A stretch of DNA of 64,000 nucleotides, from positions 3,100,001 through 3,164,000 of the forward strand of contig NC_017910.1 in assembly GCF_000262305.1 (NCBI RefSeq), read 5' to 3'. Shown here one piece after another: positions 16,514-25,122 of the stretch (the stretch's first letter is position 1; the number at the start of each line of letters is the position of its first letter). This DNA is from Shimwellia blattae DSM 4481 = NBRC 105725 (GTDB lineage: Bacteria > Pseudomonadota > Gammaproteobacteria > Enterobacterales > Enterobacteriaceae). A program made the position numbers and the translations under genes. The notes under the pieces were generated by a model. That model did no database searches and had not been told where the DNA came from. It worked only from the letters and a program-made list of their open reading frames with translations.

Positions 16514-17854
16514 TTACTCTGCCGCGCCGGGCAGTTTTGACACATCCGGGCTTCCCATGGCCTTCTCATCAGCGATAATGCTGCGGTCTTTGCGCACTTT
16601 TGCCACGTCTGAGGCACTCACCGCCGGGGCCTTGTTACCCCAGCTGCTGCGCACAAAGTTTGCCACATCTGCCACCTGCTGATCATTAAGCCGCCAGCCA
16701 AAGGATGGCATCGTCAGGTTAGAGACCGCCCCGTTCACTGCCGGGGTGGTATTCCCGGTGAGGATAATATGGATAAGCGAGGTCGGATCCTCTGTCTGAA
16801 CCACCGGGTTGCCTTTCAGCGCCGGGAAGGCCCGCTTGTAGCCCACCCCGTCGGTACGGTGGCAGGCGGCACAGTTATCCACATACAGCGCCGCGCCGGT
16901 TTTGCTGTCATTGCCTTTCCACAGCTGCTGCGCCGTATCGTCCGCCACCGGAGCCGGGGACTGTTTGCCCCCTTTTGGCGGCAGAGACTTCAGGTAGCGG
17001 GCAATGGCCGTGATATCGTCATCAGACAGGTATTGCAGGCTGTGTTCCACCACATCGCTCATTCCGCCAAAGACCACGCCTTTATCGTTACGGCCGGTTT
17101 TCAGGAATTCGGCCACTTCGGCCTCGCTCCATGTGCCGAGGCCGTCGCGGTTTTCCCCGCGCAGGCTGGAGGCAACCCAGCCGTCAATCGGCGCACTGCT
17201 GCCGGAGAGGTAATCATCCCCGTCCTGCTCGCTGAGGGCTTTTTCCTGCATGGTGATACTGCGCGGCGTGTGGCAGGCGCCACAGTGGCCCAGCCCCTCA
17301 ACCAGGTAGCGGCCCCGCTCCAGTACCGGGTCTGCACTGGCGTTGGAAACAAAGTCGGCAGGATCCGGCGCGAACAGGCCGCGCCAGATAGCCAGCGGCC
17401 AGCGCATAGAGAGCGGCCACGGAATATCCGTATCTTTGTTTGCCTCAGCCACCGGCTGCACACCGTGCATAAAGTAGGCGTACATGGCGCGCATATCCGG
17501 CTCAGTTATCCGGGCAAATGAGGGGAACGGCATGGCCGGGTAGAGGGTGGAGCCATCTTTGCGCACCCCGCGGCGCACCGCGTCATCAAACTCTTCAAAG
17601 GTGTAGCTACCGATCCCGTGCGTTTTGTCCGGGGTGATGTTGGTGGAGTAAATCGTGCCTATCGGGGTCGCCATGGCCAGGCCACCGGCAAAGGGCTGGC
17701 CTTTGGCGCCGTTAGTGTGGCAGGCCACACAGTCACCGGCCCGGGCCAGATACTCACCGCGTTTAATCAGATCGCTGTTGTCTGAAGCGCTCTGCCCCCA
17801 GCAGGCCATACTGAGCATACCCAGCGCCAGGGCGGAGAAAAGTCGTTTTTTCAT
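16514..17854 (-). CDS. Gluconate 2-dehydrogenase, three-haem cytochrome c subunit
   Basis: 446 aa with a signal peptide (KKRLFSALALGMLSMACWG) and three CXXCH sites: Cys42-His46 (CVACH), Cys191-His195 (CGACH) and Cys328-His332 (CAACH). This is the cytochrome subunit of membrane-bound gluconate/2-ketogluconate/sorbitol-type dehydrogenases, passing electrons from the FAD subunit to ubiquinone in the inner membrane. It is third in a GMC-type operon: Tat-exported small subunit, FAD subunit, cytochrome. It needs the Ccm system, whose genes follow directly. The precise sugar-acid substrate cannot be told from sequence; gluconate is favoured by the GntR-type palindrome upstream. Confidence 0.9.
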   Translation of the reverse strand: MKKRLFSALALGMLSMACWGQSASDNSDLIKRGEYLARAGDCVACHTNGAKGQPFAGGLAMATPIGTIYSTNITPDKTHGIGSYTFEEFDDAVRRGVRKDGSTLYPAMPFPSFARITEPDMRAMYAYFMHGVQPVAEANKDTDIPWPLSMRWPLAIWRGLFAPDPADFVSNASADPVLERGRYLVEGLGHCGACHTPRSITMQEKALSEQDGDDYLSGSSAPIDGWVASSLRGENRDGLGTWSEAEVAEFLKTGRNDKGVVFGGMSDVVEHSLQYLSDDDITAIARYLKSLPPKGGKQSPAPVADDTAQQLWKGNDSKTGAALYVDNCAACHRTDGVGYKRAFPALKGNPVVQTEDPTSLIHIILTGNTTPAVNGAVSNLTMPSFGWRLNDQQVADVANFVRSSWGNKAPAVSASDVAKVRKDRSIIADEKAMGSPDVSKLPGAAE

Positions 17855-17867
17855 GGTCTGCCTTCCT

Positions 17868-19652
17868 TTATGCCTGTACCAGCGGGCCCGGGTTTTTCAG
17901 ATACTGTTCGCGAATAGCCTTCGCAGACCAGTAGGCCAGCGCTGCAATTGTCCCGGTGGGGTTATAGCCCAGCCCCTGCGGGAAGGCGGAAGCCCCGATG
18001 ACAAACACATTGTGAACATCCCAGCTTTGCAGATAGCGGTTTACCGCGCTGGTTTTAGGATCTTCCCCCATTACCGCACCGCCGTTCATGTGGGTGGTCT
18101 GGTAGCTGGTGGTATCAAAATGGCTGTCGGCGTTTTTCGGGCTGCCGAGGATATATTTCGGGTTCATGGCCTCGGCAATCGGGCGCAGTTTTGAGTACAT
18201 AAACTGGGCCATTTTGATGTCGTTTTCCTGCCAGTCAAAGGTCATGCGCAGCAGCGGCTGACCAAAGACGTTTTTGTAGTTGGGGTCAAGATCCAGGTAG
18301 TTCTGGCGGTAGGACTGGTGGGCGCCGTGGGCATCCATCGACAAATGGTGCGTATAGGTGTCTGCCACTGCCGCTTTCCACTTACTGCCCCAGGCCGGTG
18401 TGCCCGGCGGAACCGGCAGGCCAGAAATGGGCTTGGTGCCCGCCTGGTTAACCCAGAACGGCGAGCCACCCACAAAGCCCAGCGGGCCGTGGTCGAAGTT
18501 GTCGGCGTTGAAATCATCCACCCCGACCCCGTTACCACCGGCCCCGATAAACGGGTTGGTGAAGGTGTCTTTGTCGAAGATGGCTTTCACGGTGGTCATA
18601 TTCTGGTAGGCGAAGTTACGGCCGACCACCCCCTCCCCGGTTTCCGGGTTGTAGGGTTTACCAATGCCGGACAGCAACATCAGGTGAACGTTGTGGAACT
18701 GGAACGCGCCGATAATCACCAGATCGGCCGGTTGCTCCACTTCCCGCCCCTGGGCATCCACATAGGTCACCCCGGTGGCCCGCAGTTTGTCGTCGGTCAG
18801 ATTCACTTTGAGCACATTGGCATTAGTACGCAGTTCAAAGCCTTTCTCCCGGCGCAGGGCGGGCAGAATATTCACATTAGGCGAGGCTTTGGAATACATA
18901 TAGCAGGCGTAACCGCTGCAAAATCCGCAGAAGTTACACGGCCCCATCTGGGCACCATAGGGGTTGGTGTAGGAGTCTGACGTGTTGGCGGACGGCAGGT
19001 TATAAGGGTGATAGCCAATAGATTTTGCGGCTTTCTCAAACAGCTGTGCCGACCAGGTATTTTTCTGGGCCGGTAGCGGGAAGTCGTCTGAGCGATCCGG
19101 CGCAAAGAAGTTACCGCCTTTGCCTTCCCCCACTTTCTGGCCCCTGATGGTCCAGGCAGTGCCGGAGGTGCCGAACACTTTTTCCGCTTTATCGTAAAAC
19201 GGCTCCAGCTCCTCATAAGTGACGCCGAAATCCTGGATGAGCATATCCTGCGGAATGAAATTGTTACCGTAGCGCTCCTGGTAGTGGCTGCGCATGCGCA
19301 GCTCAGTGGGATCGGCACGAAAGTGCACCCCGGACCAGTGCAGGCCCGCACCGCCTACCCCGGTTCCCGGCAGGAAGGCCGCCAGCTGGCGGTAAGGTAC
19401 AGCCGCCTGGCTGCTGTTATGACGGATGGTCACCGTGCTTTTAGAGAGATCCTGGAACAGTTTACGGCGAATGTTGTAGGTCAGCTCGTCGATCACCTGC
19501 GGGTAGGCCCCGTCTGGCCAGGTGTCGCGCATGGGGCCGCGCTCCAGCGCCACCACATTCAGCCCCGCTTCGGTCAGCTCTTTGGCCATAATGGCCCCCA
19601 CCCAGCCAAAGCCCACGATCACCGCATCGGTTTTTTTCAGTACAGTCGCCAT
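17868..19652 (-). CDS. Gluconate 2-dehydrogenase, FAD-dependent GMC subunit
   Basis: 594 aa GMC oxidoreductase. The FAD-binding region is at residues ~8-40 (DAVIVGFGWVGAIMAKEL). The Cys-rich stretch GPCNFCGFCSGYACYMYS suggests an iron-sulphur site as in this enzyme group. The C-terminal HMNGGAVMGEDP and GYNPTGTIAALAYWSA are GMC substrate-domain marks. It oxidises the sugar acid on the periplasmic face; export is probably by hitch-hiking with the Tat-signal small subunit, as it has no leader of its own. It lies 13 bp from the cytochrome gene and 2 bp from the small-subunit gene. Confidence 0.92.
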   Translation of the reverse strand: MATVLKKTDAVIVGFGWVGAIMAKELTEAGLNVVALERGPMRDTWPDGAYPQVIDELTYNIRRKLFQDLSKSTVTIRHNSSQAAVPYRQLAAFLPGTGVGGAGLHWSGVHFRADPTELRMRSHYQERYGNNFIPQDMLIQDFGVTYEELEPFYDKAEKVFGTSGTAWTIRGQKVGEGKGGNFFAPDRSDDFPLPAQKNTWSAQLFEKAAKSIGYHPYNLPSANTSDSYTNPYGAQMGPCNFCGFCSGYACYMYSKASPNVNILPALRREKGFELRTNANVLKVNLTDDKLRATGVTYVDAQGREVEQPADLVIIGAFQFHNVHLMLLSGIGKPYNPETGEGVVGRNFAYQNMTTVKAIFDKDTFTNPFIGAGGNGVGVDDFNADNFDHGPLGFVGGSPFWVNQAGTKPISGLPVPPGTPAWGSKWKAAVADTYTHHLSMDAHGAHQSYRQNYLDLDPNYKNVFGQPLLRMTFDWQENDIKMAQFMYSKLRPIAEAMNPKYILGSPKNADSHFDTTSYQTTHMNGGAVMGEDPKTSAVNRYLQSWDVHNVFVIGASAFPQGLGYNPTGTIAALAYWSAKAIREQYLKNPGPLVQA

Positions 19653-19654
19653 TG

Positions 19655-20410
19655 TTATGCCCTTACCCCATGAATAGATACCGGCGGGAAGGGATAACGC
19701 TCACCGCGTTCAACCCAGTCCATAAAATCAGCACGCGCGCCGGGAAAATTGATCAGCGTCCAGCCCACCATGCCTTTGTTGCCGCCGTGGATAGGATCGC
19801 TGAAGAACCCCTCGCGGGTGTTCTGTAACAGGTAGGAGAAAAACAGGCTGGCGGGGAGCTGGGCAAACTGCGCACTGCCGGACTCAAACGCCGTGAGCGC
19901 ACTGTCCTGCTGCTCAGGGGTCAGTTCGGCAAACACTTTACCGTGCTGCGCTTTGCACCAGGCGTTGGCCTCAGCAATACCGAGGTTGTAGATCTGCTTT
20001 GGCACCAGGGGGAGCTGGTAGCCCATCTCTTTGGGGACATCCGGGTTAAAGGGCCCCTGCATATACCAGATAGCGCCAGTGGCGTAGGGGGTGTTCATCT
20101 GTTTATCAATGAATTCGGGCACTCCGGCTTCCAGTGCGCCGGGGCCGCGCTCATCGGCCGGGATCAGCCGGGCCACGGCGGCATTCACAAATGCCCACTC
20201 TTCGCTGTTGAAGAATACCGGCTGCCACGCCTTGCCATCACTGGCCTGCCCGCCGGATGCCGGTGTTTTCGGCGTGTCTGCGGCGGCCACGGCGGCACCG
20301 GCAAAACCGAGTGCGCCAATATTGCCACCGGTGACCACAACCGCAGGAATCAAGCTCATTGATTTGACGAGGAAATCTCGCCTGGAACTGTTATTTCTTT
20401 CGCTCGACAT
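19655..20410 (-). CDS. Gluconate 2-dehydrogenase, small (gamma) subunit
   Basis: 251 aa with a twin-arginine signal (SSRRDFLVKSMSL; Arg10-Arg11) and an alanine-rich hydrophobic stretch. The rest matches the gluconate 2-dehydrogenase subunit 3 family (WAFVNAAVARLIPADERGPGALEAGVPEFID). It is needed for export and assembly of the FAD subunit. It is first in the operon; a TATAAT hexamer on the minus strand (20574-20579) is a possible -10, with no clear -35. Confidence 0.9.
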   Translation of the reverse strand: MSSERNNSSRRDFLVKSMSLIPAVVVTGGNIGALGFAGAAVAAADTPKTPASGGQASDGKAWQPVFFNSEEWAFVNAAVARLIPADERGPGALEAGVPEFIDKQMNTPYATGAIWYMQGPFNPDVPKEMGYQLPLVPKQIYNLGIAEANAWCKAQHGKVFAELTPEQQDSALTAFESGSAQFAQLPASLFFSYLLQNTREGFFSDPIHGGNKGMVGWTLINFPGARADFMDWVERGERYPFPPVSIHGVRA

Positions 20411-20691
20411 AGTGCATTCCCATCCAGAAAAAAATTATCGCGATACCACCAGAAACGTTGCAACGAATAAAAAACAGACAAACGGAGTGAATTCTTGTTA
20501 TGAACCGCGCTGAACGGAAAATTACCGCTCTTTTTTCACATCACGTTAATTATGGGTTAATAACACCCGAATAATTATAGCGCCAAAAAAACGCCAGCCC
20601 GGGGCAGCGGCAATAAGATAACCCCATGAAAGTAACATGGCCTTAGCCCGTTATGGTTGCCATGTCTGGGGTTAACCGGTGTCTCGCATCA
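20411..20691. other. Upstream region of the gluconate dehydrogenase operon
   Basis: No gene is supported here. It is AT-richer than its flanks. Visible are a perfect minus-strand TATAAT at 20574-20579 and, at the right end, the GntR-type palindrome listed separately. Confidence 0.5.
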
Positions 20692-20705
20692 TGTTACCGG
20701 TAACA
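20692..20705. promoter_or_regulatory. GntR-type operator palindrome
   Basis: TGTTACCGGTAACA is a perfect 14-bp palindrome that fits the E. coli gluconate repressor (GntR/IdnR) operator pattern TGTTACC-GTAACA. It lies 282 bp upstream of the gluconate dehydrogenase operon and 216 bp upstream of the divergent ABC importer. A half-site-like GTAAC recurs nearby (20711-20716). Confidence 0.6.
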
Positions 20706-20852
20706 AAAAAGGTAACGAAAACCGCACCGGGAAGCAAGAGTTTACCAGAGCGCCTTGTGGGGCATTCGATAAAAATATTTAACAAATACGCCAAAAAAAC
20801 CGCGACTCCGCGCTTAACCGGCATGCCAGATACCTTCTTCCGGAGGGGGTGA

Positions 20853-20895
20853 TTGATAGTTGCTCTGCCAAATTTTGTTATGTTATAACACAACA
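20853..20895 (+). promoter_or_regulatory. Promoter and overlapping 20-bp dyad of the ABC importer
   Basis: TTGATA (20853-20858), a 17-bp spacer and TGTTAT (20876-20881) form a sigma-70-like promoter. The -10 is inside the dyad TGTTATGTTATAACACAACA (20876-20895), in which 9 of 10 base pairs match. That layout means repression by a dimeric regulator. The central TGTTATAACA resembles Zur-type sites, but the assignment is a guess. Confidence 0.6.
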
Positions 20896-20920
20896 CCAAA
20901 ATCACTCAGGACCGGTTATC

Positions 20921-21715
20921 GTGAATACACTCTCTGTCCACCAGCTTTACTACCGTGCCCCCGGCGGAGGGCCACAATTAACCAATATCAGCTTCGATCT
21001 CCCGGCGGGTCAGCGCCTGGCGGTCATTGGCCCTAACGGTAGCGGTAAATCCACATTATTGTGCGCACTGATGGGCGCCCTGAAAGCCTGTCACGATCAG
21101 GTTTTCCTCGGCGGTGTGCCCTTCAGCCACCTCTCCCCTGCCACCTGCGCCCGGAAAATAGCCTATCTGGCCCAGCAGGATGATCCTGATCTGCGGCTGC
21201 GGGTCATTGAGTATATTGCGCTGGGTCGCCTGCCCTGGGCGGGCGCCAGTACCCCCCTTCAGGATAGCCAGAGTATTGAGCGTGCGCTGGCGCTTACCGG
21301 GCTGATGTCATTATCCCGGCGCAGGCTGGCCACCCTTTCCGGCGGGGAGCGTCAGCGGGCGGCCCTGGCCCGCGCACTGGCGCAGTCGCCCGCCCTGTTA
21401 CTGCTGGATGAACCCACCAATCATCTGGATCCTGCGGGGCGCAATACCTTACTGGCGCGGGTAAAAAAACTGGGCATTTCCGTGATCGCCACCCTGCATG
21501 ATTTGTCTGCCATTGACCGTTTCGCAGACCGGGTGCTGTTGCTCAAAAACGGTGCCCAGGCCGCATACGGCACGGCGGAGCAGGTTCTGACGACTGCCTG
21601 CCTGCGGCCAGTGCTGGGGATGGAAAGTTTCATTGTCCCCCACCCGGTTAACGGCGCTCCGCTACGTATTTTCGATACCCCCGATGAAAAGGAAATAACA
21701 CATGGCCCGAGGTAA
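20921..21715 (+). CDS. ABC importer ATPase, FecE/BtuD class
   Basis: 264 aa from GTG 20921 (AGGA about 10 nt before it). Walker A GPNGSGKST (residues ~38-46), signature TLSGGERQRAALARAL, Walker B LLLLDEPTNHLD, switch histidine IATLHDL. The family serves iron-siderophore, haem, cobalamin and related chelates. It overlaps the binding-protein gene by 14 bp. The longer in-frame reading starts inside the operator and lacks a ribosome-binding site. Confidence 0.88.
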   Translation: MNTLSVHQLYYRAPGGGPQLTNISFDLPAGQRLAVIGPNGSGKSTLLCALMGALKACHDQVFLGGVPFSHLSPATCARKIAYLAQQDDPDLRLRVIEYIALGRLPWAGASTPLQDSQSIERALALTGLMSLSRRRLATLSGGERQRAALARALAQSPALLLLDEPTNHLDPAGRNTLLARVKKLGISVIATLHDLSAIDRFADRVLLLKNGAQAAYGTAEQVLTTACLRPVLGMESFIVPHPVNGAPLRIFDTPDEKEITHGPR

Positions 21716-22655
21716 ATTACTTCTGTTACTGGCCCTGCTCAGCGCACCGGCGCTGGCTGACGACTTCCCGGTGACCATCAGCAGTTGCGGTACGCCGGTG
21801 ACCTTTGCTCACCCCCCAAAGCGGGCGGTCATTAATGATATCAATATGGCGGAAATGGCCTTCGCCCTGAATTTACAGGACCGGATCGTCGGGCTAACCG
21901 GGATAACCGGCTGGTATAAACTGACCGCAGCGTTTCGCCAGCAGATGGGCAATATTCCGGAGCTGGCCCCCAAATATCCCAGCCTGGAAACCCTGCTGGC
22001 GGTAAAGCCGGACTTTTTCTTTGCCGGCTGGAACTACGGTATGACACCCGGTGGTGAGGTCACCCCACACACCCTGGCCCGCTACCATATCCCCACCCTG
22101 GTATTGAGTGAAAGTTGCGGCCTCGCCGGAAAAAAAATGACCAAAGCCACCATGGATTTACTGTTTAATGACCAGCTGACGCTTGGGAAAATATTTGGCA
22201 AAACCCGCCAGGCCCGGGCACTGGTCAGCGCATGGCAGAAACGCCTTGCCATGCTTCCTCAGCGCCCACCAGGCCAGCCCGCCACCCGTGTTTTTGTCTA
22301 TGACTCCGGTAAAGATAAGCCCTTCACCAGTGGCCGCTACGCTATGCCTACCGCAATCATAGAGGCCGCGGGCGGCCGCAATGTGATGGATACGCTGGCC
22401 GCCTCCTGGACCACCACAGACTGGGAAAGTGTCGCCGCCAGTGAGCCGCAGATGATTATTCTGCTGGATTATCAGACCGGGGCCGGGGCAGAAGCGCTAC
22501 AACACTTTCTGGAGAACCACCCGTTAATGAAAAAAACGCCTGCGGTACAGCAACGGCGCTATCTGAAACTCCAGTATGCAGAGCTGACCCCGGGGCCCGC
22601 GAATATTCATGCAGCCGAAAAACTGGCCCGGGCAATGTACGGGCAGCCCGAATGA
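21702..22655 (+). CDS. Periplasmic binding protein of a metal-chelate ABC importer
   Basis: 317 aa, signal peptide ARGKLLLLLALLSAPALA cleaved before DDFP. TroA-like class III binding protein: FAHPPKRAVINDINMAEMAFAL, LQDRIVGLTG, then ESCGLAGKKMT and the second lobe. No lipobox is seen. The ligand cannot be read from sequence; siderophore, cobalamin-like or another metal chelate are all possible. The ATPase-binding protein-permease order and tight overlaps (4 bp with the permease) show one transcript. No TonB-dependent receptor is encoded next to it in the window. Confidence 0.85.
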   Translation: MARGKLLLLLALLSAPALADDFPVTISSCGTPVTFAHPPKRAVINDINMAEMAFALNLQDRIVGLTGITGWYKLTAAFRQQMGNIPELAPKYPSLETLLAVKPDFFFAGWNYGMTPGGEVTPHTLARYHIPTLVLSESCGLAGKKMTKATMDLLFNDQLTLGKIFGKTRQARALVSAWQKRLAMLPQRPPGQPATRVFVYDSGKDKPFTSGRYAMPTAIIEAAGGRNVMDTLAASWTTTDWESVAASEPQMIILLDYQTGAGAEALQHFLENHPLMKKTPAVQQRRYLKLQYAELTPGPANIHAAEKLARAMYGQPE

Positions 22656-23656
22656 TCATCACCGAACGCGGCCGTTTTATCCTGCTCGCCAGTGCCAGCC
22701 TGCTGGTGCTTGGCGCAATGGTATTCTGGAGCATGACTCAGGGCACGGTAACGCTCACCGGGGCAGAGATACTTGCCGCGCTGAGCGGTAGCCAGGGGGC
22801 CAGCGGCGACATGGCGCGTACGATTATCCTCGAACTGCGGCTTCCCCGGGCCTTGCTGGCGGTTATGGCCGGTGCCGGGCTGGCGGTAACGGGTGCGCTT
22901 CTGCAAACCACCACCCGTAATGAGCTGGCCGATCCTTTTTTGTTCGGCCTCTCTTCCGGTGCCAGCGCCGGGGCCGTCTTTGTGATCACCCGCTTCGGGG
23001 ATGTCGCTGGCATAGCCACCCTTCCCCTGGCGGCCTTTGCCGGTGGGATACTCTCAGCGGCGGGGGTGCTATTGCTGTTCAGGCTGTGCCGTCAGCAGCG
23101 GGCTGAACACCTGATCATCTGCGGGCTGGCGATTTCGTTTTTATCCGGCGCCCTGACCAGCTACCTGGTGTTTTCCGGGGACCAGCGGGCGGCCAGCGCC
23201 GTACTGTTCTGGACGCTTGGCGGTCTGGGGCTGGCGCGGCTGGATAATTTATGGCTCCCCCTGGCGGCGCTGCTGTTACTGGCGGGGTTTATTCTCTGGC
23301 GCTGGCGCGGGCTGGATGGGTTGCTGGCAGGCGAGCTGACAGCCCGCTCAATGGGGATCAATGTGTCCCGGCTGCGGACCGAAACCTTTATCTGCTGTGC
23401 ACTGGTGACGGCTCTGTTGGTGGCGCTCACTGGCGTGATTGGCTTTATTGGCCTGATTATTCCCCATATTGCCCGCCGCTGCGGCGGGGTGCGCCACCTT
23501 TTTTTATTACCACTATGCGCGCTGATGGGGGCCATACTGCTGTGCGGCGGGGATATTATCAGCCGCACCCTGATCCCCCACCAGGAGTTACCGGTAGGTA
23601 TCATCACCGCAGCCATGGGGGGAATTTTTATTATTCTTGTTTTTACCCGCCGTTAA
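22652..23656 (+). CDS. FecCD/BtuC-family ABC importer permease
   Basis: 334 aa with about ten membrane segments. Family marks: LRLPRALLAVMAGAGLAVTGALLQTTTRNELADPFLFGLSSGAS near residues 55-100 and GFIGLIIPHIARRCGG near 265-280, the coupling region with the ATPase. It pairs with the ATPase and binding protein upstream. ATG 22652 overlaps the binding-protein stop. Confidence 0.92.
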   Translation: MIITERGRFILLASASLLVLGAMVFWSMTQGTVTLTGAEILAALSGSQGASGDMARTIILELRLPRALLAVMAGAGLAVTGALLQTTTRNELADPFLFGLSSGASAGAVFVITRFGDVAGIATLPLAAFAGGILSAAGVLLLFRLCRQQRAEHLIICGLAISFLSGALTSYLVFSGDQRAASAVLFWTLGGLGLARLDNLWLPLAALLLLAGFILWRWRGLDGLLAGELTARSMGINVSRLRTETFICCALVTALLVALTGVIGFIGLIIPHIARRCGGVRHLFLLPLCALMGAILLCGGDIISRTLIPHQELPVGIITAAMGGIFIILVFTRR

Positions 23657-23735
23657 CCGGGTAGCTCGGAAAAATAGAGTGCGCCGCCCCCTTCACCGGT
23701 TTTATTTTCAGATATGAAAACAACAACATATTCCC

Positions 23736-23803
23736 AATAGCGCCAGTATTTTCCCCCGGATCACGGCTGAATCCGGGTTAACTATCCCCGAACTGGCGCT
23801 ATT
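23736..23803. repeat. Nested inverted repeat upstream of the HAAAP transporter
   Basis: Outer arms AATAGCGCCAGT (23736-23747) and ACTGGCGCTATT (23792-23803) are a perfect 12-bp inverted repeat. Inside lies a second stem of CCCGGAT and ATCCGGG around 23755-23776. There is no T-run typical of a terminator. It lies 53 bp before the transporter start, so it may act as a structured leader or a BIME-like element. Confidence 0.6.
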
Positions 23804-23855
23804 TATGGTAAATTGCGCTTCTTTTTGTTTATTTTATAGTTGATACATTCAGTCG

Positions 23856-25088
23856 ATGTCTAAAATTTGGTCAAAAGAAGAGACTCTCTGGAGTTTCGCA
23901 CTATATGGAACGGCCGTTGGCGCCGGTACGCTGTTCCTTCCTATACAGCTGGGGTCTGCGGGGGCTGTTGTCTTATTCATTACGGCGCTGGTTGCCTGGC
24001 CATTAACCTACTGGCCGCACCGGGCCCTGTGCCAGTTTATTCTGTCATCAAACACCGCCTCCACCGGGGAGGGGATCACCGCCGCCGTAACCCACTACTA
24101 CGGGAAACGTATCGGTAGCCTTATCACGGCGCTCTATTTTATTGCGTTCTTTGTGGTGGTGCTTATCTACGCGGTGGCTATTACCAACTCACTGGTGGAG
24201 CAGCTGGCAAAGCATATGGCAATCACCACCGGTGTGCGGATGCTGGTCAGCCTGGCGGTGGTGGTGGTACTGAACCTGATTTTCCTGATGGGGCGCCACG
24301 TGACCATCCGGGTGATGGGGTTTCTGGTCTTCCCGCTTATCGCCTATTTTTTGTTTTTATCCCTGTATCTTACCGGCAGCTGGCAGCCTTCTCTGCTCAC
24401 CGGGCAGATGACCTTTGATAGCCATACCCTGCACCAGGTGTGGATCTCAATCCCCGTGATGGTTTTTGCTTTTAGTCATACCCCGATAATTTCCACGTTT
24501 GCCATCGACAGGCGGGAAAAATACGCCGAAAAAGCGATGGATAAATGCAAAAAAATCATGAAGGTGGCCTATTTAATTATCTGCCTGAGCGTGCTGTTTT
24601 TTGTCTTCAGCTGCGTGCTGTCGATTCCGCCGTCATACATTACCGCCGCGAAAGATCACGGGGTGACTATCCTGTCGGCGCTGTCCATGATGCCGAATGC
24701 CCCGGCGTGGCTGTCGGTCTCAGGGATTATTGTGGCGGTGGTTGCCATGTCCAAATCCTTCCTCGGCACCTATTTTGGGGTGATTGAAGGGGCCACGGAG
24801 ATGGTCAGAACCGGGTTACAGCAGGTGGGGGTGAAAAAGAGCCGGGCATTCAACCGGGCACTGTCGATTATGCTGGTCTCCCTGCTGACCTTTGTGGTGT
24901 GCTGCATCAACCCGAATGCCATCTCGATGATTTACGCCATCAGCGGGCCGCTGATTGCCATGATCCTGTTTATTATGCCCACCCTCTCCACCTATCTGCT
25001 CCCGGCGCTGAAGCCGTACCGCTCACTGGGTAACCTGATTACCCTGATTGTCGGTCTGCTGTGCGTATCGGTGATGTTCCTCGGCTAA
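23856..25088 (+). CDS. HAAAP/STP-family amino acid transporter
   Basis: 410 aa, about eleven membrane segments. N-terminal WSFALYGTAVGAGTLFLPIQLGSAG is the family signature shared by TdcC, SdaC, DlsT/YhaO and YhjV: proton-coupled uptake of serine, threonine or aromatic amino acids. FSHTPIISTFAIDRREKY and KSFLGTYFGVIEGATEM are other conserved parts. The exact substrate is unclear. The ribosome-binding site before ATG 23856 is poor. It stands alone, ending at a hairpin shared with mdtP. Confidence 0.85.
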   Translation: MSKIWSKEETLWSFALYGTAVGAGTLFLPIQLGSAGAVVLFITALVAWPLTYWPHRALCQFILSSNTASTGEGITAAVTHYYGKRIGSLITALYFIAFFVVVLIYAVAITNSLVEQLAKHMAITTGVRMLVSLAVVVVLNLIFLMGRHVTIRVMGFLVFPLIAYFLFLSLYLTGSWQPSLLTGQMTFDSHTLHQVWISIPVMVFAFSHTPIISTFAIDRREKYAEKAMDKCKKIMKVAYLIICLSVLFFVFSCVLSIPPSYITAAKDHGVTILSALSMMPNAPAWLSVSGIIVAVVAMSKSFLGTYFGVIEGATEMVRTGLQQVGVKKSRAFNRALSIMLVSLLTFVVCCINPNAISMIYAISGPLIAMILFIMPTLSTYLLPALKPYRSLGNLITLIVGLLCVSVMFLG

Positions 25089-25105
25089 GGGCCGCTGCCT
25101 GCATG

Positions 25106-25122
25106 CCCCGGCCCCGCCGGGG
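25106..25122. terminator. Bidirectional hairpin between transporter and mdtP
   Basis: CCCCGGC-CCC-GCCGGGG, a perfect 7-bp stem, lies in the 34-bp gap between two convergent genes; TTAT follows on the plus strand. Confidence 0.6.

Noticed and set aside
23856..25088. Calling the transporter tdcC or sdaC
   Set aside because: The family is clear but no neighbouring threonine or serine catabolic gene supports a specific name.
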